Assembly (NCBI RefSeq): GCF_947172395.1
Contig: NC_069087.1
Span: 5,289,107 to 5,353,106 of the forward strand
Length of the DNA stretch: 64,000 nucleotides
Source of the DNA: Bicyclus anynana
Lineage: Eukaryota; Arthropoda; Insecta; Lepidoptera; Nymphalidae
Reading direction: 5' to 3'
The position numbers and the translations under genes were made by a program. A model generated the notes under the pieces. It searched no databases. It was not told where the DNA came from and saw only the letters and a list, made by a program, of their open reading frames with translations. Positions 10,584 to 21,473 of this stretch are shown one piece after another (the first letter of the stretch is position 1; each line of letters opens with the position of its first letter).

Positions 10584-10923
10584 ACTAATAAATTAAAATG
10601 TTATGTTTTTCCTACTACTTAAACAAGCAAGTCTCAAGTATAAAAGCAACTCGGATAAAACTATTTGCGATAAATTTAATTAAAATAGGTGCGTAAAAAG
10701 TTCTATTACACTAACAAAAAAATAAGATTATATAAATTCACGAGCAAATCTATTTTACCCAGATATTAGGTACCTTTAAACTATTATTAAATACATCTTT
10801 AACACAAACAACAAAAAAAAATCTAAAATACTAACACTATGAGTAACAACCAACAAGTTTTTACAAAAAATAATTTCGAGCAAAGCTTCTTCACCCAGAT
10901 ATTAGGTATAAACTATTAAACAC

Positions 10924-11308
10924 TCCAGTCTAATTAATCCCTCCCTTATTCAAAACTGTTGGTAATCTTGTAATATTCATCTAATCTCCGTGGAAGTTGG
11001 AAATATGCGCCAATAAATCATCGAATAGTGCTGAGGCATGGTTTCTTATTAACCATTGTCTCGAATCGAGTACGTAATTAAACGGGCGATAACCATTATG
11101 GCCGCCTCCGAAGACCTTAGCAATATTGATCTAATAAATTATCCAGTAGCTATATGCGGATTATTGGGAACGGCTTCTGAGGATACTTGAATGCATCTTA
11201 TATCAAATCTAAATAGGCTATATATTACGTGTCTAGTATCAGCTGTATGAGGTATGTTGTTATACAGAGTGTTTAAATTGTGTATGTTTTATATTTGATT
11301 TTATACTT
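10924..11308. other. No recognised feature
   Basis: A mixed AT-rich stretch with no frame or repeat match. Confidence 0.45.
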
Positions 11309-11600
11309 GACGGCCGCGTGGCGCAGTGGGCAGTGACCCTGCTTTCTGCATCCATGGCCGTGGGTTTGATTCCCACAACTGGAAAATATTTGTGTGATGA
11401 GCATGGGTCTTTTCCAGTGTCTGTGTGTATTTATACATTATATAAGTATTTATATGTAGTATATAATTGTATATTAATATTATAATATCAACTATCTTAG
11501 CACCCATAACACAAGCTACTCTGTATGCTTACTTTGGGGCTAGTTAGTGATGTGTATTGTTTAAGTATATTTATTTATTTATTATTTAATTTTGTTTTTT
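11309..11600 (+). mobile_element. SINE family C, full length
   Basis: Head GACGGCCGCGTGGCGCAGTG (A box), GGGTTTGATTCCCACAACTG (B box), then GGAAAATATTTGTGTGATGA, an AT-rich middle, TTAGCACCCATAACACAAGC and CTTTGGGGCTAG, ending in a TATTTATTTATT tract. It serves as the reference copy for the split copy at 21.7-22.95 kb. Confidence 0.85.
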
Positions 11601-11909
11601 TATCTTTTTCAATAAAGATTACATATCTATAAACCGATGTATATAAATACATACATACATACATATATAAATAAATTGAGTTGTAGATTCTGTTTGTATT
11701 TTTAAATTAACAGCTTTTGGCTAATTTTCTCTGTTTTTGTCTTTAAGTCTATCTGCTTTTTCCAGTTTATCTCTGAAACGGTTGTACCAGTTTTGACGGG
11801 TCTTGAGTGGTTAGATAAGATAGCTGATGTTACGAGGAGAAATGTTATGAACAGAAACTTAGGTCATATTTAATTTTCGATTTTTCCACGGTGAAACCGC
11901 GAGTACTAG

Positions 11910-12235
11910 TACTATATAAAACCCGACTTATTTTTATACAGTTTACTATAATATAAAAATAAGTCGGGTTTTCCTACCTGACCCTATAACTCCAGAACGC
12001 GAACGAACCGATTTCCACGGGTTTGCATTCTTTGGAAAGGTCTTGGGCTCCGTGAGGTTTATAGCAAAGAAAATTCAGAAAAGGGTAGGGGTAGGGTAGG
12101 GTAGGGGGTAGGGTAGGGTTAGGGTAGGGTAGGGGTAGGGTAGGGGTACGGTAGGGGTAGGGTAGGGGTAGAGTTGGTTAGGGTTAGTTGAAAGTTTACA
12201 TCGAGTTTCACGGACGAAGTCGCGGGCGTCCGCTA
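11910..12235 (+). mobile_element. Non-autonomous Helitron with CCCTA-type array
   Basis: The body (AACGAACCGATTTCCACGGG, TTGGAAAGGTCTTGGGCTCC) and the 3' end (GAAGTCGCGGGCGTCCGCTAG then T) match the inverted copy at 60167-60408. The 3' end holds a GCGG/CCGC mini-hairpin. The middle (about 12085-12185) is a TAGGG/TAGGGG array. The 5' end is rearranged into a 21-bp palindrome (11918-11972). Confidence 0.75.
11918..11972. repeat. Perfect 21-bp inverted repeat, 13-base loop
   Basis: Arms 11918-11938 and 11952-11972 share the core ACCCGACTTATTTTTATA and its complement without mismatch. The sister Helitron (60167-60408) has only one arm, so the second is an added inverted copy. Confidence 0.85.
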
Positions 12236-12618
12236 GTATTTATATTAATATAAAATTCTCGATGTTTTGTTGAAATAAGTTTTAATTACAATTATTATTG
12301 TTTAAGTGAGGCATAATAACAGTACATGCAATCTTAAATAGACCAAAGAAAATTCGGTCAAACTTCTTTCTTTAAAAAAGTAACAGGGAACAATTACTAA
12401 TTAAAAGAGTTTTCGAAACGTACTCAAAGGGCAAAACGTTAAAAATAACACAAAAACAATGTCCACAGCTTCGGCATTACAAATATTATGGGGAAATCAC
12501 GAGTTAGCACCATAAGGTTGTAACACACCAGACGTCTAGTCACCGCTACTGTGATAAGCAGTTCAAAACAAACTGTATTTTCATATATATTTATTTATAA
12601 ACACATTTTATAACATAT
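12236..12618. other. No recognised feature
   Basis: AT-rich spacer. No frame or repeat match. Confidence 0.45.
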
Positions 12619-12632
12619 ATAATTACAGTCAT

Positions 12633-12925
12633 TCATTATTATCAACCCATATTCGGCTCACTGCTGAGAAGGGTTAGGCCAATAGTCCACCACGCTGACC
12701 CAGTGCGGATTGACGAACTTCACACACGCAGAGAATTAAGAAAACTCTCTGGTATGCAGGTTTCCTCACGATGTTTTTCCTTCGCCGTTTGAGACAGGTG
12801 ATATTTAATTAAAATTAAAAATGCACACAACAGAAAAGATGGAGGTGCGTGCCCCGGACCGGATTCGATCCCAAACTCTTTGGACTCGGAGTCAGAGGTC
12901 ATATCCACTGGGCTATCACGGCTCT
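12633..12925 (-). mobile_element. SINE family A with likely target duplication
   Basis: Complete minus-strand SINE A with a small deletion in the CTCGAG region. AATTACAGTCATT at 12621-12633 and AAATACAGTGATT just after the other end agree at 11 of 13 bases and look like an aged target-site duplication. Confidence 0.8.
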
Positions 12926-13547
12926 CAATAAATAAATACAGTGATTGACAAAAAATATTATTTATTGACTCAGAAACTGTGTGAATAGCGACCAAAAAGC
13001 TCGAGTATTTTCCGTTTGGTCGGTATTAACCTTAAGAAAGGAAAGTCGGGCAGTTTGCGTAATTGCAACCCCACGCCTATTGTCCGAGTCACGTTCTGAA
13101 ACACGTTGGAAGTTCGAAACAACGAGTAATACATTTCATAATCAATGTTCATTGTGTTGGCGAAACGAAATTTCAATAGCCACGGTTACATTTTTCAATC
13201 ATACATTTTTGTAATTATGAAGTTAACAACTCACAGAGCTAAGGGATGAGGTATTTAGTGTAATAAAAATCAGTTTGGGCAGATAAATTATACCAGGCAA
13301 GCAGAATTAGGTGAGACACTAACTATAACATACTGGTCGTATCTAAAATCTCAGTCGCTTCGAAAGCACCTAACCGCCTTCTTGGCAACACCGACTTATA
13401 CATCAAAGATGTCGATTGAATATTCAAAGAGATCGGACGGCATTATGTTGAAACTATCATGTTCGCACACCTCGGCACGGTAATTGATTGAAATTTATTC
13501 AGAGTAATAATTTAGACCGTCGATCGAAGTACATTCTGTCTTATAAA
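12926..13547. other. Unique sequence with short frames on both strands
   Basis: Short overlapping frames on both strands (12970-13214) show no coding signature. No repeat match. Confidence 0.4.
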
Positions 13548-13870
13548 GACAGGGACGTATTCTGATTGTAGGCTACAAAATATCCGTTACCAGTCTGGTA
13601 CGCCCAACATTTTGGGAATATACCTACATTTTTAGCGAAGCTGACTAATTGCAATAAAATCTACTTAATAATTCCGAGGTTAAAATAAATTTTCACATTA
13701 GTAAACAGCTTCTTTAATCAATCTAGCAAAATAGTTAAATTAACTGGAGAACACGTGCAAATATATAAAGCTGGTACTTTTTATTTGTTATATTCTAAAA
13801 TGTAATGATTACGTTGTTTTAAATTCATATCAGTTACGAGCATTAACAATGATCAGAATACGCCTCTGTC
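13548..13870. mobile_element. TIR element, 323 bp
   Basis: GACAGGGACGTATTCTGAT at 13548-13566 is the inverted repeat of ATCAGAATACGCCTCTGTC at 13852-13870 with 2 mismatches in 19. There is no transposase frame inside and no clear target duplication. Probably a decayed non-autonomous DNA transposon. Confidence 0.55.
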
Positions 13871-14585
13871 ACAAAATGCAGATGGAAGACCCCTAAATAA
13901 TTGATTAGCTTTTCCTTAAGGCCTTACAAGACCGGACATAAGCATTGGGTTTTAGATCGGGCACGCAAATTATATTCAAATTAAACAAGCCTTACATTTT
14001 GTAAAACATGATAGGGTGCAAGATACGATTGGTAGTAGAGTGAGAAATTGATTTACTTTTAACATAATATATTTTGACACAACGAAAATTATTTATACTA
14101 TTTTTAAAGCTGTTCATACACTGTATATATACACGTACTCTTATTTGCATAAGTAGTTCAATATCTAAAATAAACGCCATGAAGACAGCTAAGCGTCGAC
14201 ACATGTGCGATCTGCATTTACAAAAATGTTGAAGTTGATCTGAAGATCCACTTTATGACAAGTTTCATATGTGAACCATATAAAGGTCCCTGTACACTAG
14301 TAAAGAAACGCTTCTACAGACAACAATATGGTTTTTCTTTATGTATTACTTACTCATACATTTTCCCCTCGCGGGTTTGTTAGTTGTTTAATTGGTCGGT
14401 TAGTTGTTGTGACTAAAGATTCAGAGGCTTAGGTCGGGTCATGCAAATATTGTTTTTTATGTCCAAGAATTTCGTAATAGTAATCTGGAGTATGGAAGTT
14501 GGTAGTGCGACTCTCCCGTGCCTCGGAGAGAACAATACTAACAATATTACATAATCAAACATTATCTCTAATTATGCTCCAAAAA
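13871..14585. other. No recognised feature
   Basis: AT-rich. No frame with coding character. Confidence 0.45.
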
Positions 14586-14797
14586 GAGCCGATGGTCGTT
14601 AGGGTCCCAAAGTGCTGGTATGGCGATCCCGAAATGTTGGTCACCCCATCAGGTGGAGTGACGACATCAAGGGAGTCACAGGGATTTGCTGGACGTAGGA
14701 TCGTGATGGTTGAAAGTCCCTACAAAAGGTACAAGGTACCTACAAAAGGACCTCCTGCAATAGACGTCCATCGGCTGATATGATGATGATGATGATG
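14586..14797 (+). mobile_element. RTE-clade LINE 3' end (family F)
   Basis: Plus-strand F tail: GAGCCGATGG, GTCCCAAAGTGCTGG, GTGACGACATCAAG, GACGTCCATCGGCTGATATG and a (ATG)n end. A short internal duplication of TACAAAAGG-type words (about 14720-14750) is private to this copy. Confidence 0.75.
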
Positions 14798-15762
14798 AAT
14801 CCCTGAGTATTAATAAAAGTGTAGAAAAAATACTGAAGAGAAAATATTTACTTTATCTTTTAAATTTGACTAATTAATCAGAAATACTGTTTTTAAGTGG
14901 GCACGATAATATTCCAGCGGGTGAAGATTGAATATATGACCTCTCGGTATCATATCCGGCCTCTGTAGCATGCAGCTATTAAGTTTTACAGTTGTTATTA
15001 ATTGAATAATTGTAGCTATGTTTTTAAAACTCTGAGATTATAGCACCAGTGTATATGTAACATTACATATATTACCGCTTATAAAATGTAATGGCCAACG
15101 CCAGCTGACGCAGCGACGGCCAAGTTTCTTATCTCTTAAGTACGTTGCACTCGTCATTACGGGGGAGAGATCAGATAGTGGCAAGCACTCACATGTTTTT
15201 GTTCAGAAAAATATTGTCGACGTTATCAGGAATGCTGATCGACACTTTACCTTTATTTCTGGTGCTACGAGTATCTGAAGTTTTTCTGGTGTTTATATAA
15301 TCATCATTAAATTTCAAAACCATTTTATTTTTATGAATCATTGGGGTAAGTCAATATCGTTGGGATAATTAACAAATTAGAACGAAATATTTTTAATAAC
15401 GTCAATGAACAATTGTATTGAAAATGGATTCTCGCAAAATTTATTAAGTAATTACTATTTCATTCCATTTCAGCAGCTAAAGACTTAAAATATATGCTTT
15501 GTCTATTGCCATTTTAGCGTTATTGCGAATCCTCAGGTTAATATGTAATTTACAAATTATGAGGAAATATATTCCCAGTTTCGTGACTTAACAATATTGA
15601 AAATGTATTTTCGCAAAATACTATAAGGTAAGAGAAACACGTTATCGGCATGTATTTATTCGCACGTTACCAATGTCTTGTAGATGAAAAGTACTAAACA
15701 TTTCTACTATTAACATTATTTTCACATAGCTGCACAAAATTTCAAATATGTATACAATTCGA
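14798..15762. other. Mostly AT-rich; small CpG/GATA-rich patch
   Basis: 15089-15190 contains GCCAGCTGACGCAGCGACGG, TTATCTC and AGATAG words in unique sequence and could be a regulatory element. The rest shows nothing recognisable. Confidence 0.35.
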
Positions 15763-15932
15763 GCCTCAATAGCTCAACGGTAAAAGCGGTCACACTCATC
15801 ACCGAGGGGTGGTGGTTCGATCTTCGAACCTTTGGTCTATTGTGGTACCCACTCTTACAGTCTTTCCCAATTAATTGGAGGGGAATGGAAATGGTCATAT
15901 TTAAAAGATATGGCAAATGTTCTTTAAAAAAA
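15763..15932 (+). mobile_element. SINE family H
   Basis: A tRNA-derived head, AATAGCTCAACGGTAAAAGC (A box) and GTGGTTCGATCTTCGAAC (B box), a short body with GTCTTTCCCAATTAATTGGA and GGTCATATTTAAAAGATATG, and an A-rich tail. Two other copies are at 26044 and 30514. Confidence 0.8.
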
Positions 15933-15956
15933 TATTCACAGGCAGTTATCACTAAT

Positions 15957-16255
15957 AGCCGTGATAGCCCAGTGGATGTAACCTCTGTCTCCGATTCTGG
16001 GGGGTGTGGGTTCGAATCCGGCCCGAGGCATGCACCTCCAACTTTTCAGTTGTGTGCATTTTATGAAATTAAATATTACGAGTCTCAAACTGTGAAGGAT
16101 AACATCGTGAGGAAACCTGCATACCAGAGAATTTTCTTAATTCCTGCGTGTGTCAATCCGCATTGGGCCAGCGTGGTGAACTATTGGTCTAACCCCTCTC
16201 ATTCTGAGAGGAGACTCGAGCTCAGTAGTGAGCTGAATATGGGTTAATAATGATG
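15957..16255 (+). mobile_element. SINE family A with perfect 11-bp target duplication
   Basis: Complete SINE A from GCCGTGATAGCCCAGTGG to the GGGTTAATAATGATG end. ATCACTAATAG occurs at 15948-15958 and again at 16256-16266, a perfect target-site duplication that fixes both boundaries. It inserted just downstream of the A-rich tail of SINE H. Confidence 0.9.
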
Positions 16256-16266
16256 ATCACTAATAG

Positions 16267-16620
16267 ACTATCCTTTTTCCTTATGTGTTGTTCATGTTTT
16301 CAACTTTAAGCAACAGTTGTAATATTTTTCGAAGTAGTTAAGTATACACCAACTATTCTTATCGCTATACGATCACTGTAAACAGCGTATGACGTGTTCA
16401 GAAATGACTTATGTGACTAAAGTAAAGATTTATTGCTCGGATGGTGTACCCACGTATTCAATACGATAAATCCAGCTAGGTGGAGCAGCTGATTTATATG
16501 ACAGGTCTATGACAAGCTACAAGTGTAGATACCGTCAATAAACTGTGATATTGACAGAAATGCTTAGAATTTTAGATACTTTGAATGTAAGCTAATACAT
16601 ACTTAACAAAATTATCTGTC
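16267..16620. other. No recognised feature
   Basis: AT-rich spacer with no frame or repeat match. Confidence 0.45.
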
Positions 16621-16738
16621 ATCATTAACAACCCATATTCGGCTCACTGTTGAGCACGATTCTCGTCTCAGAATGAGAGGAGTTAGGCCTTAGTCCACCA
16701 CGTTGGCCCAATGCGGATTGGCAGACTTCACACACTGT
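16621..16738 (-). mobile_element. SINE family A, 3' fragment
   Basis: Only the 3' third of SINE A remains (CATATTCGGCTCACTG, TCAGAATGAGAGG, CACCACGTTGGCCCAATGCG). The copy is 5'-truncated at CACACACTGTCTG. Confidence 0.75.
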
Positions 16739-16799
16739 CTGCCAGTGATTTCTAATCATTGTGTTTTTCAAGTACTTACACGATAGTAAAAAATAATCA

Positions 16800-16963
16800 A
16801 GTAAGTTTAAAACTTTTCGTCTGTCAGTCTTTCTGTTTGTCCAGGCTAATCTTTGGATCGGCTGAACGGATTTGAATATGATTATATACTCTTTATACCC
16901 GAAAAAATCATGGTTTCTGTAGGATTCGTGAAAAATTTCGTCTAGGGCGCGGGCATCCGCTAG
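16800..16963 (+). mobile_element. Helitron, Lep1-like 3' half
   Basis: CTGAACGGATTTGAATATG, a CCATGG-like word mutated to TCATGGTTTC, then GGCGCGGGCATCCGCTAG followed by T. The 5' boundary is not clear. Confidence 0.6.
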
Positions 16964-17149
16964 TATTAAAATATATTGACTTTTGAGTCGTTATTAGAAG
17001 ATTGAATGGTTTTTAGAAGCGTTAGCTTTAGCGTTTTTAGTTCTGTGGTTTTTAGCTTCTAGATAGTTTAATGTGTTCGAACTATTTTCAATGACGTATA
17101 CTAATCCTTTCTGTGATGAGTTATTCTAAGCACGTTTGTTTTGATCTTC

Positions 17150-17850
17150 AGCACACAATGCAGCCTCCCCTCGTATTAAATTTGGTTATTAGCAAACTTT
17201 GATCGGCGCTGTTGACCCCGGCCAGAGTTCATCGATCCGCCGCGACTTTCACCCGGATCATAAACTGAGCCACCCACTTTCAAAACTGAAAAAAAGAGTT
17301 CCCGACTCACTTCAAAACTAAGTCTTCCTAATCACGCGGCGCGAACAAAGTTCGCCCAAGTTTTTTCCAAGTTCAGTTAAACTTCATCGATGTGGGGATC
17401 GTTCACCCTGGTAGGGACACTTGCATACGACTTCGGCCGCTCCTCGGGCCATTGAAACAAAATGTGGAGCAAGGTTGCCCAGATTACTTTCATGACGAAC
17501 TTTTTACGGATCGATACGGCGTTAAAAGTTTACCGCTACTCCGCTGCGCTCGTAAAGGAAAGTTTACAGCGCGGGCCTACCGACGAATATTTAATACCGC
17601 CGCTTTAATTAGGCCTCTGCAGGACTGCCAGCGCATAGGTATAGAGGCTGGCTTCATTACACGGACGCCTCGCAAAGAACCTTTATTTACTTTACATATC
17701 AGCGCCCGTAACTAACGAGCGCAGATACCTGCTCAGCATTCGTATTCACAAAAGGTTCTCTCCTACCTACGACGGGCGCTAAATAGGAGGCGAGCCTGGA
17801 AGGAGGTATAAAGGAGAAAATAAAATAAAGACGGCGCCAGTGAACGGATA
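17150..17850 (+). promoter_or_regulatory. CpG-rich putative promoter region
   Basis: Unique, strongly CpG-rich DNA that contrasts sharply with its AT-rich flanks. A TATAAAGG box lies at 17807-17814, and an initiator-like CCAGTG places an A at 17839, 32 bases downstream of the first T of the box, the usual spacing. The upstream block carries a 107-codon plus frame (17392-17715) with no recognised domain, most likely a by-product of GC content. The calls for TATA and initiator are motif inferences. Confidence 0.5.
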
Positions 17851-18118
17851 CGAGGTCCGCGAAAAAAGTACGAGAAAACCGGGCTTAATGGTGAGACGCA
17901 GGTGAGTTGGGCGGGCTCCGGTGGGTGGTGCGCCGGGATTGGTCGGCGCCGCCCAGCCGCGAGCACGCCCCGACCCCCTGCCCCTCCACAGACCCCCTCC
18001 CGCGGCCACCGGCTATCGCCACCGAGCCACCGACCACCTACCAACCACCCGACACAAGCTATGCCTGTGTCGTGAATTAGTTTGCCAACTTTCTGTCTAT
18101 GGCGGAGGCTTCAGAGAT
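17839..18118 (+). CDS. Possible first exon of a plus-strand gene (5' UTR plus short coding start)
   Basis: From the initiator-like site the GC-rich leader runs to ATG at 18099-18101. The coding part reads ATGGCGGAGGCTTCAGAGAT (M-A-E-A-S-E plus two bases) and meets a consensus donor GTAAGTAT at 18119-18126. A tiny upstream ORF (M-P-V-S-stop) starts at 18061. An alternative donor, CAG then GTGAGT, sits at 17899-17907, which would make a 63-base non-coding first exon. The start context is weak. No downstream exon could be linked in this window, so the next exon would lie beyond it or be too short to recognise. The gene is not identified. Confidence 0.4.
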
Positions 18119-18126
18119 GTAAGTAT

Positions 18127-18903
18127 GGACGACGGGCTGAATAATCGATAAAGGTGTTTATTGAAAACGGGTAAGGACGAAGCTCTTTATTGCTTCTTTA
18201 TTATTAAAGCAGAGCTAAAATGGTCGATAAGCTTTTACGGTGACGGCGCTGCAGTACCTAGTCTGTCGAAGGGTAGCACGTACCTACCCTGCTTATTTCT
18301 GTAAAGGTGTTATAAGTTTGGTTTTATATATACAAAACAAGGGCTAATTTTTTCTACAACAATTCGTAACTTGGGTAGGCATATGAAGAATATATTGCGA
18401 GTCCTATTAATGGGGTCTGAAATAATTAGAGTTCAAGAATAAACAAAAACTGGAACACCAAAATGTGTTGGTCAAACAGCGTTCAGAACAAATAACCTAT
18501 TGTGCTTGAAAATACAAAAAAAAAAGTTTGTTTGAAAAGAAGCTAACCTGTTATAGTTTGAGAGCCTAAGACATGCCCATAACATTTATAGATTGAAAAG
18601 CTTTAGTAAGAATAATTTTACGTGATGACAGAGTTCAAAAGTAGTAAGGGGCAATCCAGACGGAGCACAGACAACATAGACAAAGTAATGATTCGTTACC
18701 CGACCACACTATCAACCGACCTGCCTCATTTAATAAATCTAAATGATCAGTCTATGCTACTATACAATAGTATTTTAGGCAACTACGGAATAAAATAGTG
18801 GCTTTCAGAGGTAGCAGGTTTCAAGGTCAACCGTTCGAGTAAATACATACTTTATTATAATATTATCTTCAGAATAATATAAAAATGTATGTCACCACTC
18901 AAT
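18127..18903. other. No recognised feature; downstream of putative first exon
   Basis: If the exon at 17839-18118 is real, this would be the start of its first intron. The first 150 bases remain CpG-richer (GACGGCGCTGCAG), then the DNA becomes AT-rich. No repeat match. Confidence 0.4.
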
Positions 18904-18912
18904 TAGCAAACA

Positions 18913-19232
18913 TTCATCATTATCAACCCATATTCAATGCACTGCTGAGCTCGAATCTCCTCTCAGAATGAGAGGGGTTAGGCCAATAGTCCACCACGCT
19001 GGTCCAATGCGGATTGCCAGACTTCACACACGCAGGGAATTAAGAAAATTCTCTGGTATGCAGGTTTCCTCACGATGTCTTTCCTTCACCGTTTGAGACA
19101 CGTGATATTTAATTTCTTAAAATGCACAATTGCACACAACTGAAAAGTTGGAAGTGCATGCCCCGTACCGGGTTTGAACCCACATTCCGGAATCGGAGGC
19201 AGAGGTCATATCTACTGGGCTATCACGGCCCT
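18913..19232 (-). mobile_element. SINE family A with target duplication
   Basis: Complete minus-strand copy. TAGCAAACATT at 18904-18914 and TAGCAAATATT at 19232-19242 agree at 10 of 11 bases. A small GCACAATT duplication sits in the body near 19122-19136. Confidence 0.85.
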
Positions 19233-19242
19233 AGCAAATATT

Positions 19243-19634
19243 ATATCTCCATAAAAACATGATTATAAGATACCATTTATGATAAAATTTTGTATCTATC
19301 TTTTTAAAGTTGCCAATTGTCATGGGTCTAAGTGTTCAGCGACTGGCGACATGATTTCTCATGATATCCTGTATAAAGTATACCTAAATATAACATTTTA
19401 TACTTGGACATTTAGTAGTCTAGACACTTGAAACCTGATACTTCCCAAAGTCCATAGTATTCTATGGTAGAAGCATGAGTTGAAAAGTTTACTATGCCAC
19501 TGCGTTACAAGTGTCTAGGTAACATATGCACAGAAGCTTTTATTAAATTACGAAGGTCCTCACGCAGACTTTTATCACTTTTATTTTGGCAACTACAATT
19601 TGCATACAATTTTACATATCGATAAGCGATTGTT
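19243..19634. other. No recognised feature
   Basis: AT-rich. No frame or repeat match. Confidence 0.45.
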
Positions 19635-19770
19635 GGTGCAGAAACCAAAAGTGGTGTGGAGTTTCATCCGACTCCTAACAAGTTAGCCCGCTTCCATCTT
19701 AAATTGCAACGCTTACCATCAAGTGAGATTGTAGTCTAGAGCTAACTTGTAAAGAAAAAAAAATTAATGG
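19635..19770 (+). mobile_element. SINE family B, 3' part
   Basis: TGCAGAAACCAAAAGTGGTG, CCTAACAAGTTAGCCCGCTT, ACCATCAAGTGAGATTGTAG and GCTAACTTGTAAAGA with an A-rich tail. The tRNA-like head is missing. Confidence 0.75.
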
Positions 19771-20189
19771 TAACATCTCTTCCGGTGAATGGAAACTATG
19801 GATGATGTCTGCTTACAAATTACTCGTATTTGTAAATTTAGAAGTCATAAATTCTTTATTTTTACTTATTTTAAACCTAAGGCCATCTGGTCCAAGGTTC
19901 AGGAGTTATTAAGCAGTTTATCTACATGACTCCTCCTCGGTAATGATATTTTTATCTTTCTTCTTTTTCTTACTACTGTATGTTATTGTGATGCTAGTTA
20001 GTACTCATATTTTCACTCGCATGAAAAGAAATGTTTTTCTACATCATACACATTCCTTTAGATCTCCAACTAAAGGAGTGTTCTGTTTTAAAACATTTTC
20101 ATAACCATTCATTGAGTAGTCAGGACGTACGATTGTGTAGCCAAAATTAGTTGATATCATAATTCGTGTATACGTTCTGCCAAAAAAAC
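19771..20189. other. No recognised feature
   Basis: AT-rich spacer before a CpG-rich block. Confidence 0.45.
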
Positions 20190-20650
20190 CCGATCACAAA
20201 ATAACAAAGCGCACGTTTAAAGCGGCGAACGTTGACAGCTATATCGCATCAGTGCCGCAAATCGAAATGAATAGCAACACGGCACGCTCGCGGACACCCG
20301 TACCGCTAAAAGAGCAAAAAACCGTTGAAACAAAGAAAGAAACGCGAAATATCCCCAACCATTGTTCACCGGGCACAATGCCTTTACGACACCGGGTAAA
20401 TAACGTTTGGAAAAATGTAAAAAAGACCCGCAGTTGTGGGCCGCGAGTAAACACGTCACCCTTATTGAGTTGATCTGGCCATTTGAACGCCCTATACGCA
20501 AAAAGAAGATTGCGGAATTCAATTCTCGATATCCATTTTTGACGTTTCGTGATTAGAACTCAGTTTGGTCGTTAGCTGGACGTCCGAGGGGATGTTTACT
20601 TTGATTTTTTCCTGTTGACTGAGATTCGTGCGACAGACGGGCTTTGTGAT
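20190..20650. other. CpG-rich unique block, possible regulatory DNA or exon
   Basis: Rich in CG (AAAGCGGCGAACG, GGCACGCTCGCGGACACCCG, GGGCCGCGAG) and unique in the window. Frames of 73 (plus) and 101 (minus) codons are open, with no domain I know and no clear splice pair. Composition resembles the promoter block at 17.2-18.1 kb. Confidence 0.35.
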
Positions 20651-20760
20651 TTGTCTACCTGTTTACCTATACCCTGGGCCAGTGACGTGCACTTCATAGA
20701 TGCATAAACGCAGTACATACTATGAGGATTAATTACTGAACTGTTTTGGAGAAGGAAATA

Positions 20761-20774
20761 CCCCCCCCCCCCCC
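20761..20774. repeat. Poly-C run (14 C)
   Basis: An uninterrupted run of 14 C. Such runs are prone to assembly or sequencing length error. Confidence 0.9.
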
Positions 20775-20851
20775 ATCCACATTCACACGGGAGTTTTTTT
20801 TACGGACGTTAAAGATTTGCAAGTATATGTTCACACGATAGCGTTTTTTAA

Positions 20852-20975
20852 GGTGTAGGTTCGAATCCGATCCGGGGCATGCACCTCTAACTTTTCAGAA
20901 GGAAAACATCGTGTAGAAACCTGCACATCTGACTATTTTCTTAATTCTTTGCGTGTGTGAAGTCTGCCGATCCAT
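20852..20975 (+). mobile_element. SINE family A fragment with internal deletion
   Basis: GGTTCGAATCCGATCCGGGG (B box), TGCACCTCTAACTTTTCAG, then a jump to GGAAAACATCGTG and TTTGCGTGTGTGAAGTCTGC. The A box and 3' third are missing. Confidence 0.7.
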
Positions 20976-21473
20976 GTGAATGATGCAATGATGAAAATGA
21001 TGAACCTTTTTTAAGGTATTTTCCATTTTCTCTGGGTGGATTACATATGTAAACCGCGCGACCACTCCACGGTAAACTCTGCCCTAGTTTAATTTTTCAC
21101 CTAAGTAAGTACGTAATAAATAAATTCTTGAAATACTGACCTATTTGTTAGCAATAATACATCTCATGGGTGCCTTCGTAATGTCTTAGCACAATAATAA
21201 ATATATCATAGTTATCGTCAAGGGGCGAATTGGAGGGAAATAAAGCGATGGCCCCCGGAAGGGTCGCGAAAGAAAAACGATTAATATTAACTGAAATTGT
21301 TACAGCCCTTTTATAGCCCGCTCATATTTTTACTGCGCTGTATCAAAGAGTTGAATTCTCAGTTCGATTTTATGCTCGTGAAATTTCATGACGATAGACT
21401 GTTTTCATAACGATAACTTTTATTAATGAATGAAAAATTAATAGCTGGTAGATTATAATAATTATAGTATATA
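20976..21473. other. No recognised feature
   Basis: Mixed composition with a GC-richer patch near 21230-21275 (GGCCCCCGGAAGGGTCGCG). No frame or repeat match. Confidence 0.4.

Noticed and set aside
11309..11380. tRNA genes at SINE heads
   Set aside because: A and B boxes are present, but there is no cloverleaf with paired acceptor stem, and each is followed by a SINE body found in many copies.
12085..12185. Telomeric repeat (TAGGG-like array)
   Set aside because: The insect telomere unit is TTAGG. This array is irregular, internal to a Helitron with a clear CTAG end, and recurs in other Helitrons.
15955..16256. 135-codon frame at 15840-16247 as a gene
   Set aside because: It runs across SINE H and SINE A. 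Parallel frames in other SINE A copies (27958, 39496, 6058, 49269) have the same cause.
17763..18044. Minus-strand 93- and 76-codon frames rich in G, R and P
   Set aside because: Overlapping frames in several phases are expected in a CpG-rich promoter; no splice or start context supports them.
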